DNA of 64,000 bases from the NCBI GenBank assembly GCA_963970005.1, contig CAXAMN010022740.1:390377-454376 (forward strand), given 5' to 3'. Source of the stretch: Durusdinium trenchii (taxonomy: Eukaryota > Sar > Dinophyceae > Suessiales > Symbiodiniaceae). This document shows positions 1-12,100 of the stretch, in pieces (the first letter of the stretch is position 1; each line of letters starts with the position of its first letter). The notes beneath the pieces are model-generated. The model was not told the origin of the DNA, did not search any database, and saw only the letters and a program-made list of their open reading frames with translations. A program made the translations under genes and the position numbers.

Positions 1-260
1 TGCCTGTGGCTGCGGTTGTTGCTGTGGTTGTGGTTGTGGTTGTATTTGCGGTTGTTTGTTTGTTTTTTGTGTTTTGTTTTGTTTTGGTTTGGTTTGGTTT
101 GGTTTGATTTGGTTGGTTGGTTGGTTTGCTTGCTTGCTTGCTTGTTTGTTTGTTTGTTTGTTTGTTTGTGTGTGCTTGTCTGTTTGTTTGTTTTTTCTGT
201 TGGTCGTTGGTTGGCTGGTTGGTTGCGGTTGTGGTCGTTGTCGTTGTCGTTGTTATTGTT
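1..260. repeat. GT-rich simple-sequence tract
   Basis: This stretch is made almost entirely of G and T on the given strand. It passes through blocks of GTGGTT, GTTTG, GGTTT, TTGC and GTCGTT units. The several overlapping open frames here encode only runs of Leu, Val, Phe, Cys and Trp, as expected from the composition. I see no gene in it. Confidence 0.85.
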
Positions 261-2671
261 GTTGCTCTTTCTCTGGAAGAGGAAGAGGAGAAGAGCAACC
301 AAAAACACAAAATGCTATTAATGCCAAACCACTTGGACAGCATATCTCGCACCGCGGACCCTTGAATGTCGCCGCATCGATGCCTTGGGGGCACCCCCGT
401 TCTTATGTTGATCCATCCAACCTCGCCAGCTTGGGGCGGCAACCGACCTTGCTCTAGCGGTCCTGCGGACTAACCAGGGCCAGCCCTGCGTTTTTGGATG
501 TTTCTCAGCCACTTGAATTGAGAAACAATCACTGGATCCCTGGACTGCTGCGCCGTCAACCGCTTGCCAGGAGAGCCAGACGGTGCGCTGGTTCTGGCAG
601 GTCGTTCGCCAGTGGGCCTCTTCCGAGGCCGGTCTGGAGAGGAGGTATTCCAGCTTGGTGATGCAGAAGTGTTCTGCCGCTGGATGCTATATATGTTTCA
701 TGTTTTGCGTTGGTCCGCAGGTACATAGGTGACTTCAGTGAATGCCTCCAGACCGCTGGGGTATTTGTCATGTTCCTCCAAAGTTTGGGGTTTGGAAGAT
801 GGTCCCTTTTTGACCAGGTCATGGATGACCATGATTGATCAAAGGAGTGTAGTGTCACGAGGTCTTCGATTGAGCCTGAAGTGCCTTTGGAGTTTTTTTT
901 GATACTGTATACTTTATCAAAATCTTGATCATGTGCCCTTTGAGGACGTACGAAGACGTGATTCTGAGAGGGCTCCATATCACCATTCCACAAGACGGTT
1001 GTTAACGGTTGTTGATCATTCCCCTTCAATAGTAGTCGTTTGGTCTTGCAACATGGTGTGCCCTTGCAGTCACCTTTACCCAAGCAAATCACAACCATAG
1101 TTTATGAAACCCACCTTGGTTTCCTGTGAATAGGACGCAACGGGTTTTTTGGAAGCTGTAAATCATACGTGAACATATACACCATGACCTATGACCATTA
1201 TTCAGCTCTTCAAGAAAGGACTCCAAATCACCAGCTGCAAATCCTCTTGGATCACGTCAGCTGTCCAGTGACCGGCGATGGTGTTGGACCGGTCAGATGG
1301 ACCAAGCAACCGTTTCTTCTGTTAAGAGATGGAGACTGGACCAACTTGGGACCAGCGTGCCACCATGGTACAACCAGCTTCACGGTGGCAGTGGGCGGCT
1401 TGACCTGTTGAGTTTGACGTGCTTTGGCCCTTCAAATTGAGCAGAAAACCACTAGCCGCCAGCGGAGCTCCATCCACAGCATGGGCAGTTGGCATGCAAC
1501 GACCGTTGACGCCGCCTTGGAGTCGGCCTGGAAGATTGCACGTGGGTGCCCCTACCCCGAGCCTCTCGAAGCCAAAGGTGCATATTAGTTTCAAAGAAGA
1601 AAACGAGTTTTGCAGTCTATATATTAGAAAGAAAAGGCCTTTCATTGCAGTCCTATCCCTGGCTAGACGCCAGAGGCGATTGAAAGGCAAAGCGGTAAAA
1701 CGACAGTTTTGACTGCTGCAAAAGTTTTGGAAAATAAAACTTTCATCGCAACCTCATCCCTGGCTAGACAGCCAGAAGCAGCGGTTGGAGGCAAAACCAT
1801 AGCTTTGCAGTCAAAGCCTTTCAGATGGCCTTTCATCCCTGGCTAGAAAGCCAGTTGAAGGCAAAATCACGGCTTTAACAGTCACAGCTATGGACAAAGC
1901 CTTTCAAAAAGCCTTTCATTGCAGCAATACCCCTGGCTACAAACCAGAGGTGATTGAAGGCAAAACCATAGTTTTGCAGTCAAAGCCTTTCAAATGGCCT
2001 TTGATCCCTGACTAGACAGCTAGAGGGCACAAGAGGCAACGTCACCGGATGCCTGCAAGCTTCGAACCAGAACGAGGTGGACATGAAGAGGACGAGGCTT
2101 TCCACGGCGAAGTGCTGCGCCCAGGGAGGCGATTTCGGACGAGGGCCCAGATGATAGCGGTGCACATCATCCACTCACTTGCTACAGGTTTCGTCTCTTC
2201 CCGCTACCAGTCTAGCATCCTGTCTGGGGGTCCTGGCAATAGTATGCAATAGTAACAATAGTAATGGTATGTAATGGTAATACTAACTGAGAGAGTCTGA
2301 GAGAGTATTGCGCACACACACACACACAAACAGAAAACCTACTACTGTTCCAAATTGTCAGGGTCAATGCATGACTGCTCTTGGTGAGTATGTGCTTGGA
2401 CAGAGGTGGGAGAGCTTGGACCGCTGTAGCCTTGTGCTACAGCATTGTTGTGCCACATGGTTTTCCAACTTGCACCAGGCATGAAAAAGGAAGAGAAACA
2501 CAATAACGTCAAAAGTTGTGCATGTGTATATAATAGGAAAAGATAGAGGGTTTTTACACAACCTCAACTGTAGTAGTAGTTGTGGTACTGGTACGTAGTT
2601 GTAGTAGCAGTAGTACGACCATGTACGACCCTCTCCAGACGGACCATCTCCACCGAGGGATGGTCCCCCAG
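261..2671. other. No supported gene; possible upstream intron or 5' part of HECT gene
   Basis: No exon in this stretch shows a family resemblance I can name. A 180-codon open frame on the minus strand (556-1098) and an 80-codon one on the plus strand (1169-1411) show no domain. Because the first recognisable HECT exon begins near 2672 and lacks the whole N-lobe, upstream exons must lie here or before the window, but I could not pick them out. The stretch also holds the hairpin repeat at 1640-2015 and a short (CA)n run near 2313-2328. Confidence 0.5.
1640..2015. repeat. Tandem repeat with CTGGCTAG hairpin core
   Basis: Five diverged units are centred near 1658, 1757, 1838, 1930 and 2003. Each has a core resembling CCCTGGCTAGAAAGCCAG, whose two halves (CTGGCT and AGCCAG) can pair. 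The cores are separated by shared flanks such as GCAAAACCATAG, TTGCAGTC and AAAGCCTTTCA. Spacing varies from about 74 to 99 bp, so the array has drifted. It is non-coding as far as I can see. Confidence 0.8.
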
Positions 2672-5102
2672 GGACTCCGTTCAGATCTCCAGGAACAGCT
2701 CCTACAGCAGCTCTTGCAGTTCGTCACGGGCTCCGCGCGGGTGCCGGTGGGCGGCTTCCGGGAGCTGGTGCCTTGGAAGAAGGCTCAACGGCTGAAAGAG
2801 GGTAAAAGCAGGGCAAGGAAAGGGGAATGAACAGAACACCCAGACCATCCGCATTGGCATGGACGAACGTCCACGTCGTCGTCGGACCAAAGCGACCGGA
2901 CGTGCGTTTCACATGGGACGGTCAGACCGTCAGACGACCCGAACGGAAAACACGGTCATGAATGGAGGGAGAACGAAGACCGACATGAAAGAGAAACATG
3001 AATCGATCTGAGTCTGCGATAGTCTGCAAGGTGCCGGAAACCATGTTCAGAAGATCGCCAGAGCAGTGATTGGTCACCTCTCCCCGCAAAAAAGACATAA
3101 GTTTGGAGTTTATAGAGCTGAATTGTGTTTCTTCAGGAAAACACCCTGGCCCATGCGCCCCAAAAACGAGTCCATGTCGTCGTGTTTGTATCGTACTGCG
3201 AAGAAAAGTGGGGAGCATTGAAGTATATATAGTCATCCAGGACGCTACCAGGAGGAGCTGGTCAGCCAGGGCATTGGGACAGGGGACAGGGGGGCTCATT
3301 TTTGGAGAATCTGGGTGTGAATGAAAAATCGGTCTGCCGAATCCAAGGGAAATTGAGGTGTGTTTCCTTGCCCTAGGGCTCCAAGCACCTTCTAAGAAGG
3401 TGTTTGGGCCGGGTTTGGAGGGTCCAAAACCTTCTGAGGTACTTGGAGCCCTAAGGTTGATAATTGTGAGGCTCCTGCCTTCGCCCAGGTTGCAGGTGTT
3501 CTTTCCAAGTCCCAAAGCCATGGTGGATGCAGCTGGGGTTCCTCACCTTCCTGCAGTAGATGGCGAGCATTGCAAATACCCATAGGAGATAGACAAATCC
3601 GGAGACCCTTCCAGGAGCCAAGGACGCTACGACAGGGAGACAGGAGATGAATATGAAGAGCTCGTCTCATGTCCTGTGGGGCTTGGCATCTTCTTTGGGG
3701 CCATCCATCAGCCTGCTGAACCAAATGCAAAAGGCCCACCTACCTGATTAGGCAGCCCACTAAACCCTTCCTTCTCACATGGGTTGGTATCGAAAGCACC
3801 CTCAACATCCCTCAACCACTCTTTTCTACAACCCTCCAACTGGAGCTCAGATTATTTTTTCTGAGCTATCACAAGCCCTGAATGACTTCAATCTACGAAA
3901 CGTCGGCATAGTCAGTTGCTGGGCGTGTGGAACTCAAGCAGTGAGCGAAGGCTTTGGTTTGAGCATCCGACGTGTTATTCGGTGTATTAAGTGCATTAGT
4001 ACTAGTAACAAGCGCATCGCTACTAGTAGCGATGCACCTTGCTACGTCTCGGCTCCGGTTCAGCTCCCCGACGACCCGTCACCGCCCAGTTTCGACTGAG
4101 GTGGGCTTCAACGGTGCGAAGCACGCCTTCACCCTCAGCGGAGCCAGCCACCTGTCCAAAGAAGCCCTGCCTGTGGCACACACCTGCATTTGCCGCTCGG
4201 TCATGGACGTAAGAAAGCCACGGCTGGGGCGTTCTTTTGGACGGTGAAGGGCGGGTGTGGGGATAGGTCGGTGTGATGGGTGAAGGGCATGAGAAGTGTC
4301 AGGTTTTGATTGCGCCTCCTGGGGTAGATCGTCCAATCTTCCCTGAAGTTGAACGTCACAGCCTCATGACCCGAAAGCCAAATGGTAGGTGAGAAAACAA
4401 GGCAGATGATGATGAAATCAAGATGCAGCGGCGAATTCCTGGTCAGTCGGGTCTTAGTCTTGCATCAGTGGCCCCTAGTTTTGGGGGTGGAGCACAGGGA
4501 AATGTATGGAAATATTGGCCACAGACTAATTAAATAATCTCGATATTATGGTTCAGAACATGTCAATCTATGACATCACGAAGCTCGTCCAGTTGTCCTG
4601 ATTGTCAAGATTTGACAAGAACAGAAGATATGAAGTCCCGTGAAGTGTTTGAGAATTGTTTTTATCGACCCAAATCGTCCATCATCAGCTGAGTTGGTCC
4701 CAAAATTGTTGTGTAGTGTCGTGGCTGGTTGATTCCACAAGACAATGGTGGGTTGTGATTCCAAAAGAATCTCCAGATCACGAATTCACTTGGTAAGCGC
4801 TGGTCTTACTGCCGTAAGCAATGGAAAGTCAGAGTCACCTCAAGACCTGCACTCACCTCAAGACCTGCACTCACCTCGAGACCTCCACCCAGCTCAAGAC
4901 CTCCACCCAGCTCAAGACCTCCACCCAGCTCGAGACCTCCACTCAGCTCGAGACCTCCACTCAGCTCGAGACCTTTACTTGAGGCACCTTGGATATGCCG
5001 CACTACCCAGACTTCGAGACCTGCCGCCACAAGATGACCCAGATGCTCCGCCTGGGGCAGAAGCATTTCGATGAGGGCGCGGGACGGGCTGAGGTCGACT
5101 GA
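2672..5102 (+). CDS. HECT-type E3 ubiquitin ligase, 3' end (three C-terminal exons)
   Basis: HECT ligases take ubiquitin from an E2 onto a cysteine in the C-lobe and pass it to substrates. Three exons on the plus strand give the end of this domain. Exon A (about 2672-2782) carries LLQFVTGSARVPVGGF, the conserved FVTG..R.P..GF segment. Exon B (4101-4191) carries ALPVAHTC, with the catalytic Cys codon at 4185-4187. Exon C (4984-5102) carries LDMPHYPDFETCRHKM and ends at a TGA, where HECT proteins normally stop. Phases match if the A-to-B intron has a GC (or GA) donor and the B-to-C intron a GC donor (T then GCCGCT), giving HTCICTLDMPHYP. The N-lobe and any substrate-binding N-terminus are not seen, so the gene is partial here and the subfamily is unknown. 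The last intron ends in an 18-bp tandem array. The exact start of exon A is uncertain. Confidence 0.85.
3375..3454. repeat. Inverted-repeat element in HECT intron
   Basis: Two arms beginning GGGCTCCAAG and ending CTTGGAGCCC flank a centre with two CCTTCT...AAGG-like blocks. The arms are imperfect complements over about 28 bp. The element lies in the intron between HECT exons A and B. A similarly built element with CCTTCTCAGAAGG blocks occurs at 23,629-23,718, so this may be a small mobile or structure-prone family. Confidence 0.7.
4014..4035. repeat. Perfect 22-nt palindrome
   Basis: The two halves of this 22-nt stretch (GCATCGCTACT and its complement) are exact reverse complements with no spacer. 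It sits within the HECT gene about 65 nt before exon B, so it could form a cruciform or an intronic hairpin. No protein-binding role can be inferred from sequence alone. Confidence 0.8.
4836..4979. repeat. 18-bp tandem array (8 units) at the end of the last HECT intron
   Basis: Eight consecutive 18-bp units resembling CAGCTCGAGACCTCCACT run without interruption. Units differ at only a few positions (CACCTCAAG or CAGCTCGAG; TGCACT or TCCACC). The array stops four nt before the deduced start of the terminal HECT exon at 4984, so it occupies the place of the usual 3' splice-site region. Because 18 is a multiple of three, it makes open repeat frames on both strands, which are probably not translated. 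Confidence 0.9.
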
Positions 5103-8100
5103 GGTGCGGCGGCCATTTCTGCTGGAGAACGAGGCATGATTTAGAAGGCACAAGGACCAGGGAAGAGGATGGAAGAGGTAGGATTTACCACCAATGGTTG
5201 GAAATAGAATCATACTACTGCACTGAAACATAGAATGCCGATCCGTGCCGGCAGACTTTTGTGGCTATGGCTATTACAATGCCTATTAAGGGTACCACAT
5301 AAAATCACGTTTTGCCACGGCATTCTATCTTTCAGTCCGAATGCAGGGATGTTCAACGAACGAGCCGTAGATTGCACAGAATCATGGTATATAGATCTCC
5401 ATGGTCTTTTTCTCAAGTTGAGGCCTGACTGGCCTCAACTCCATCAATTGTTCCTTTTGAGCCAAGTCGGCGGGCGAAAACACTTCAAGCATCTTCAAGC
5501 AACTCCAGGCACGCATCAAAGCATTTTTCAAGGTACGTCTCGGGTACGCCTCAACATGCTTGCAGGCATTCTATGTGGTAGTGATTTCCTAGAGCCCCCA
5601 CCTCTTCTCAGGCATTCTACCTTTCATTCCCGCGGTATAATGCACTTGAATGCACTGCTAAGCTGGTCAGCCTGATGAGTTTCTTTAGTCAAGCAAAGAT
5701 CCCGCCAATTCTACGAAGCATCTTCCATAGACCTGAGTGTTTTTAGATACAGGCTACAGGAGAAAAAATCCCCCTGGCAGTAGACCGGTCTACCTGAGGA
5801 ACGCAACTGCAGGAGAGTCCACAAGTCGGTTCCAAACCTCTACTTCACGTTGGCTCGGAACCGGAACTCATTTCTATTGATGCTCTCAAGCTCTCAAGCT
5901 CCCCTTCTTCAGTCCACTGCGAAAAAAAACGACTCCCGATTTGGGGCACGCATGGTTGGTGAATGGTTGGGGTTGTCTTTCGGAGCCGAATCTGTGGATT
6001 TCTTCGGGGTTTATGATGTTCCATGTAAGCATGTCAGTGGTTAGCTTCCCAGTCTTCGGTAGGCTAGCCGCTAGCCTTAAGTTAAGGATCAAACATGATC
6101 AAACTGCATGATGAGCCGAACGAACGGCTGTAATTAGAAGTTCAATGTTGAAACTTCTTGGAACATCCCTTGGAAGACCGGTCAGCCGATCGAAGGCATC
6201 CATGTGCCGTTTTCGTTCACGGTACAATTCGATCCTTGGCCGATCAATTCGATCTGTTTTTGGGCTGCGACCCTTGGCGGGTCGCCCAGACAACTGGGCT
6301 GGTGGGAAAGCGGCCGCTCCTGGCAGAGAAGGGATTCGTCGTTGATTCAGAGAAGGGATTCTAGGGATTCTAGTTGATTCTAGCGGCTGTGCCAGGCTGT
6401 GTTTCCAAGACGTTTCTTCAATCTTCATGTTCCCAAGAACTGCTGAGCAAACAAAGAAGGTCACAAGATCGGATGGCTTCGATGGTCCTTGTTAGAAACT
6501 CTTGGACATCGGTGCGGATGACTGTCCAGAACAGTGTTGTTTCATGTTCCAAACAGTCCAAACTTCATTGGTGTCTTGGTGGCCTCGGTCGAATCGGTGA
6601 GAAATGAGCGAGTGGCGAAATGAGCGTCCAGCTTGCGGTGAGGTGCTGGCAGCCCCCCAAAAGAGACCAAAAAGACCGAAGGCGGAAAGGATTTGTTGGA
6701 CTGTTTCTGGTGGCTCACTCTGTTCAAGACATACCCAGTCAGATCTGTGTTGCAGGATGCTGATTTTTGCGAGGCCAGATACTGTAGCTCTTCCCGTGAA
6801 GTACCTAAAATTGGTATCTTTTGATGGAAGGTTAACTTGGCGCGTTTGCGATGCATAGCCAAGATGTCCTTAACCTTGACGAATTTGCGAGCTGCCATAC
6901 ATTAAGAAGATGATGGGCCTTTGCGCTGTCCATCAGTCGAAGTGTTGCACAAGTGTCACCGAATCACAACGGATAAGCGAAGGAAATTTCCTGTGCTGTA
7001 AAACTTGATGGAAACCTCCTCATAGCTCAAAGCTTTTGAAGATCCTGAAATTGCTTTCATTGGGTTTAGAGTTGGGTTTTCGCTGCTTGTGGATTTCGCT
7101 GCTCAACATCCAAACGACTGCGACGTCAGATTTATAATAGATTTTATTGGATTCCCCCCGTGGTAGACAACGACAGCTTTGCCACACCAGAAAAATGCGA
7201 TTAAGATCTATCATCCAATCCAGGTCACTTTGATTGTGACCAAGATTTTGAGGGGGACATACTTGTGAACACCGATTTCAGACAGCATTGTTGAAGCATG
7301 TTGAAGCTATTGAAACAGGTTTCTGCATGTTTCTGCAATTTCCGGTTGATTGAACATCCACCCAGGTTGGTGTTAATGGTTGAGCCATTGCAAGGCTGCG
7401 GAATATGCGGGCGTCCACCCGGGAAGGTCACATGTGTACCGACCTTTCAAGCACTGGATTGATCTCATAGACTCACAGACCCATCAGCCCATCAGTCAGT
7501 TGGACCATCAGGCAGACTTACACATCTTAAGTTCGTGATATGATTAGGCATGTGGCCAAGAAGGAGCTTCCAAAGACGTCCAAAAATCGATTTGGACATA
7601 TTTTGACCCAATGGGTTGTGGAACATCGAACGCTTCCCACTGGCCCAATCAGCTGGTCGATGCCTCCGTGTCCGTGGTCCCCAGCAGTGTCCCAGAGCCT
7701 TAAGAACCGCTGAAGGGGCTCTCCAGTGATACATGGGGAGGCGTCAGAACCTAGAGTTTCAAGACCATGTACTGCAGGTTGACCTCTCAGCTAGTCCAAT
7801 TTGTTTGGAGTGGACCTTATCATCCAAATAGAACTGGGTATGCATTCCATGGCAAGATGAATATTGGAAAATAGGTCCTAGCCCTTTGGACTTGAATAAG
7901 CTAGTAGGTGGAACACGTGATTTTGCGTCAACACGGTAGGCTTTCCTGAAACGATTATCAGCTTGATGACATCGAATAATGATTGGACTTAGGGAGATTG
8001 TTTGGCTTTGAACATGGTCGGCACTGGGTGTTCAAAGTATATTCGGCGCTGGGGCATCCGTTGGTGCAAAATTCATCGCCAAAAAAGTGCTTCGATGATC

Positions 8101-8360
8101 CAATGCGGCCCGCACGACCCAGGGACACTGCGGGGGTTCCGGTGGCGTAGAATGCAGGCAGGATACAATCAGAACTTGCAGATGGTACAGCGCGCGTTTG
8201 GAAGAAAAGGAGGTTGTAAGCATTGACGGCATACTTTCTTCAAGTGGATGAAGAGCCCGCTAAGCTGTTATAGTAGTAGCCACCAGAATTAAGTTATGAG
8301 CGTAACATAGCGTAGCGCTAACCATGGGAACCACTTATACAGACCCCCAAACAAATAGAA

Positions 8361-8412
8361 GTTTGTCCCCACGTAGAAAATATAAAGTTTGTCCCCACGT
8401 AGAAAATGTCTT
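8361..8412. repeat. 26-bp tandem duplication
   Basis: The motif GTTTGTCCCCACGTAGAAAA occurs twice in direct succession with a 26-bp period. The two copies are nearly identical, suggesting a recent slippage or duplication event. Confidence 0.85.
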
Positions 8413-9019
8413 GGAAACCGTGCCACGATCTATTTGAGAACTATATTTGATTGGTTTCCCTCTCGACCCCTAAAAGGTGGTGTTTCCTAGGTGCTTTTCT
8501 TGTTGGGCAAATCATTAGGGCCAACATTTGGGTGATTTCAGTGGTGAATGTAGTTCTGTTTTTACCTACATGTCAGCATTTGGGTATTCTCTAGATGACT
8601 TGGGGGTTTGGCTGGAAGGTATGAAGTGTTTATTTTGTTTTCACGTCTCACCCGTGTGGTTCATCATATTTGGGGATGTCTCCGTCTTCACACTTGCTCG
8701 AGGGTTGATGGAAGGCAAGTTCGTTTACAGCCACTGCTGGCTGATGGGCCTTCAGTTTCACAGGTCAAAAATGCGTGCTGCGCGGCGGCTTCTCGGCGAT
8801 GCACCCGATGATTACAAGCCACGGTCATGTGAAAAGCTCGGACCAAGAAAGACCTTTCCTAGGTGCCAGCCTTCAGGCAGGCGAGATGGGTGAATATCCT
8901 GAACTGTTCGATACTTCTGGTATAATCACTGCATGGTGCAGTTTTCATCAAACTACGGAGTTTGGACCGACTGGGAGCGCGCATATTGGCGCTTGCAGCT
9001 GACAATCCTGAGTGGAGTC

Positions 9020-9037
9020 AGGGCGCCCGGGCGCCCT
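9020..9037. repeat. Perfect 18-nt GC palindrome
   Basis: AGGGCGCCC is followed directly by GGGCGCCCT, a perfect self-complementary 18-mer of nearly pure G and C. It lies in non-coding sequence. Confidence 0.8.
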
Positions 9038-9169
9038 TCCCCCTCAATTGGGTTTCAGTCCCACGAAATAGATGCCTGACTCAGCCCTGAATCCACCCTT
9101 TTCGGTTCCGAATTCCAGAAGAGCAAGAGGTCCTCCAGACCATGGAAAAAACACCGCTTGCTGGTTCTT

Positions 9170-9198
9170 CCAAGTGACCCTGTTTTGAGGTCACTTGG
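9170..9198. repeat. 10-bp stem hairpin
   Basis: CCAAGTGACC and GGTCACTTGG are exact reverse complements separated by a 9-nt loop. A further GGTCACT copy follows near 9211. No associated gene was found. Confidence 0.65.
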
Positions 9199-12100
9199 GC
9201 CTGTAAAAGGTCACTCAATGGGGAATCTGCCCCAAAAGGTCACGAAGTGAAGAAGCTGGTGGTCTTTTCTTCGGTTTGCGTGACGGAGGGCTGCTTTGAC
9301 TCTTTCAGAGCAGACCCGGACCCGCAAAAATCGCCCACCAACATACCCAGAGGACTGCGTTCTTGGATCACCGAGTGAACGAACTCCTTCCATGACTGAA
9401 AACGGAGGGACCCAGTTGAACTGGACGAAAACCCTCGTGCATGTCATTGTTGGGCGGGGTAGAGACCTGTGCGGAAGACGCCTGTTTCCCTCCTTTGAAC
9501 TCGTTTTTTTCCTCACAAAGGACCCAGAGGTGGTTTGGCAACTTGCATTCGCCTACTCTCGACTTGTACAGCTCTTTGGCACTAGTTGCAATTCCCAGAG
9601 GTGCAGGGACAGATAAGAAATCGATTCAATTCTTCAATGCATTCCAAATCCATCCAAATCCCAGCACCTTCACTGCCAGGTCACCACCTGCGACTATTGA
9701 AGTCTCCAAAACCCCACCAGTTCGGAGACCCATGAAAAAGGGTCGGGTGCTAGTACAGCATCTTTTGGCTCATGGAATATATCGAAACGTTCACCTTTCA
9801 ACTTGCTTTGGAGGAAACGTTCAGCGCATGGCTCCCGGATGCTCTTTCTCTCTCGTGCCAGGCGAGGTCCGACCGCGCGCCCGGCCTGGGGCGACGACCT
9901 GGGCACCGGTGTGCGATCGAAAAGGAGTGGCGCCACGCGTGTAGCTGAGAATGACCCCAGCTGGCCAGGCCAGTGAGGTCTCGGGCTTTTCAAGGCTGGC
10001 TCAATATGTTAGGGAATTGATGTTTGCAAATGAGGAAAGGAATTCCCAACCTACGTGACTACGTGGGGTTGATTATCTCTAGTAATCCATTTCCCCTACT
10101 TGGGGCTGATTATATAGGAATTCCAAACCTATTTGATCTTGTGGGTTGATGATGTAAATCTATATCTATCATACGGACCTCGAGATGTTTTCGTGTGCAG
10201 TGCTGCGTGAGCTGGGAGAGTTGGCCCAGACAAGGATGGTCCCGAATGGTAGTTGGAAGTTGGAGTAGATGGTCCGTATGCTGGGGTTATCTAGACATGG
10301 TGCCATTGCAGGCAGAGTTTATGTTGCTTGCGTATCTTGCAGTTGGCAGTGTCATCAGCAGAAGGCCTGCTACAGCTTGTGGAACTGAGCCCGAAGAACG
10401 GCGGAGATGCCCTTTGAATTATGCCTTGGCTGGATTGTGATTGTTCGCCCCCCGTGTTGGGTTCCAACCACCATAGTAACCACCATATATTGTTATGTTG
10501 TATTGGTCGGATCCTAATCCTGATCCCAGAACTGCTGTGTGATTTGCATCAAGGTGTTGACTGATGGTGAGTCTCCATCCCTACCAGAGTAACCCTGTAC
10601 CTCGATCAATCCAGCTTGGCTGCCCGGACTCGTTTTGTCCGCAGGTCCTTATGCATCAGATTTCAATAGATTTCATCATTGTTGAACATTTGTTCATTTC
10701 GCATCAGATTTCATCTCGCAGGTCCTTCCATCATCCTCATGCCACATACGCCCGAAAAGCGAGGCATCATGGCCACCAATTTTTGTTCGCCTCCCATAGG
10801 GAAGTTGGTAAGGCATGTGCACCGGGTTCGGCCCGTCCAGTCTGTGGTCTCCAGGTACTTGAGAGTGGCGAGTGCCTGTCCTTTCGATTTAAGGCCCGGA
10901 CCTGTTGTCCAGTCTTTCGACGGTCACTGATTTAAGTGGTTTCATTCGGGTTTCTACGAAGGGCGTCACTCATTAATTCTCAGTATCTGGCAAGGGTCAA
11001 GGTTTATGGCGTGTGTTGATTAAAGATGGCGTTTTTTGGGAACATGTCGGATGCCCGAAATCCTTCGAGGACTTGGGAAGTTTGCAGTTTGCTTCGATGG
11101 CGAGCTAAGAATCAGGGCTAACTGCACAGGGATGGCTCTCTTGCATGGAAAAGAGTTGGACTTTGTGTTTTCATCCGGCCTTGTGCCTTGGAAGGGGGAA
11201 GGGTGTTGAGGCCAAAGGATCGACTCGACTCGCCACAACGACGGTCGTGGGCGGACTCTTCGCTGCGGACGGACCAACGGCGATCGGACTGGGCGTCCGA
11301 CTGGTGGTCCATTGGACCATTCCAATTGGAGAAAGTATCAATGATATGGAATTGGAGTGACCATGACCATCTATGACCATCTATGACCCCTATCAGAATG
11401 GCAATGATGACCGCTCTTTGTTTCCAGAAAAACGCCGCAGAGTGCTTTGCATCCGGCTTTTCACCCTCTGCACTTTGGATAAACCCCATAAGACAGACGT
11501 GTGTGTGTGTGTCCCACCCTGGACAAAGGGTTTTCCACCACCATTTCTCCACAAGCAGGGGGCCACAGCTCCTTTCATCAGTCTGTGGCCAACGAAGCTA
11601 CTGATGATTGGAGAGGATATGAACCTGGGACGCCAGGTTCACGTACCTGCTTTCAACACATTGACTCCAATGGTCCACCCTGCTGCTGTTCGTTGGTTTC
11701 ATGGTTTTTCTTCATGATACCATCCCACAAACAGGTTTTCCCACCGCTGCTTTCAGCCGCCGACGTTCAGCCGCGCTTCTGCAGATGAGTGAACAGATTG
11801 TTAAACATTTCAGTTGCGCTGACCTTTCACCTTACGTTTCCCTCACCTTCCTTCCCAACGTGATACTTGCATTAACTGAAAATCCAAGTTCGAAGTGTGT
11901 CCGCCTTTGAGCAAGCATGGCAAAGCTAGTGCATTGGACGATGGCTTCCTGACAATTGCAGCGAACGTCATGGAACGTCAATCGTTGTCGGTGTTGTGAG
12001 GATATCGCAGAGCGAGAAAACTTCGCGATGTGCCTCCAGATCATTGTCGTGACTTGCTTGCAGTTAAACGTTTGTTTTGCGCAGAAGTGACTGACTGTGC

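Noticed and set aside
16-457. Overlapping open frames at the left end
   Set aside because: They are translations of GT-rich simple sequence in all three frames, with no protein-like composition.
556-1098. 180-codon minus-strand open frame as a gene
   Set aside because: It has no recognisable domain, no splice-supported partners, and part of it resembles sequence near 4,680-4,760, so it is more likely a repeat remnant.
4836-4979. CRISPR-like array
   Set aside because: The eight 18-bp units are directly adjacent with no spacers and the context is eukaryotic; it is a minisatellite. The hexapeptide repeat it could encode is also unlikely to be translated, since the downstream HECT exon is in another frame preceded by a stop.
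9441-9944. 167-codon plus-strand open frame as a gene
   Set aside because: The frame does not start at ATG, has no motif, and the opposite strand is equally open; chance openness in about 50% GC DNA explains it.
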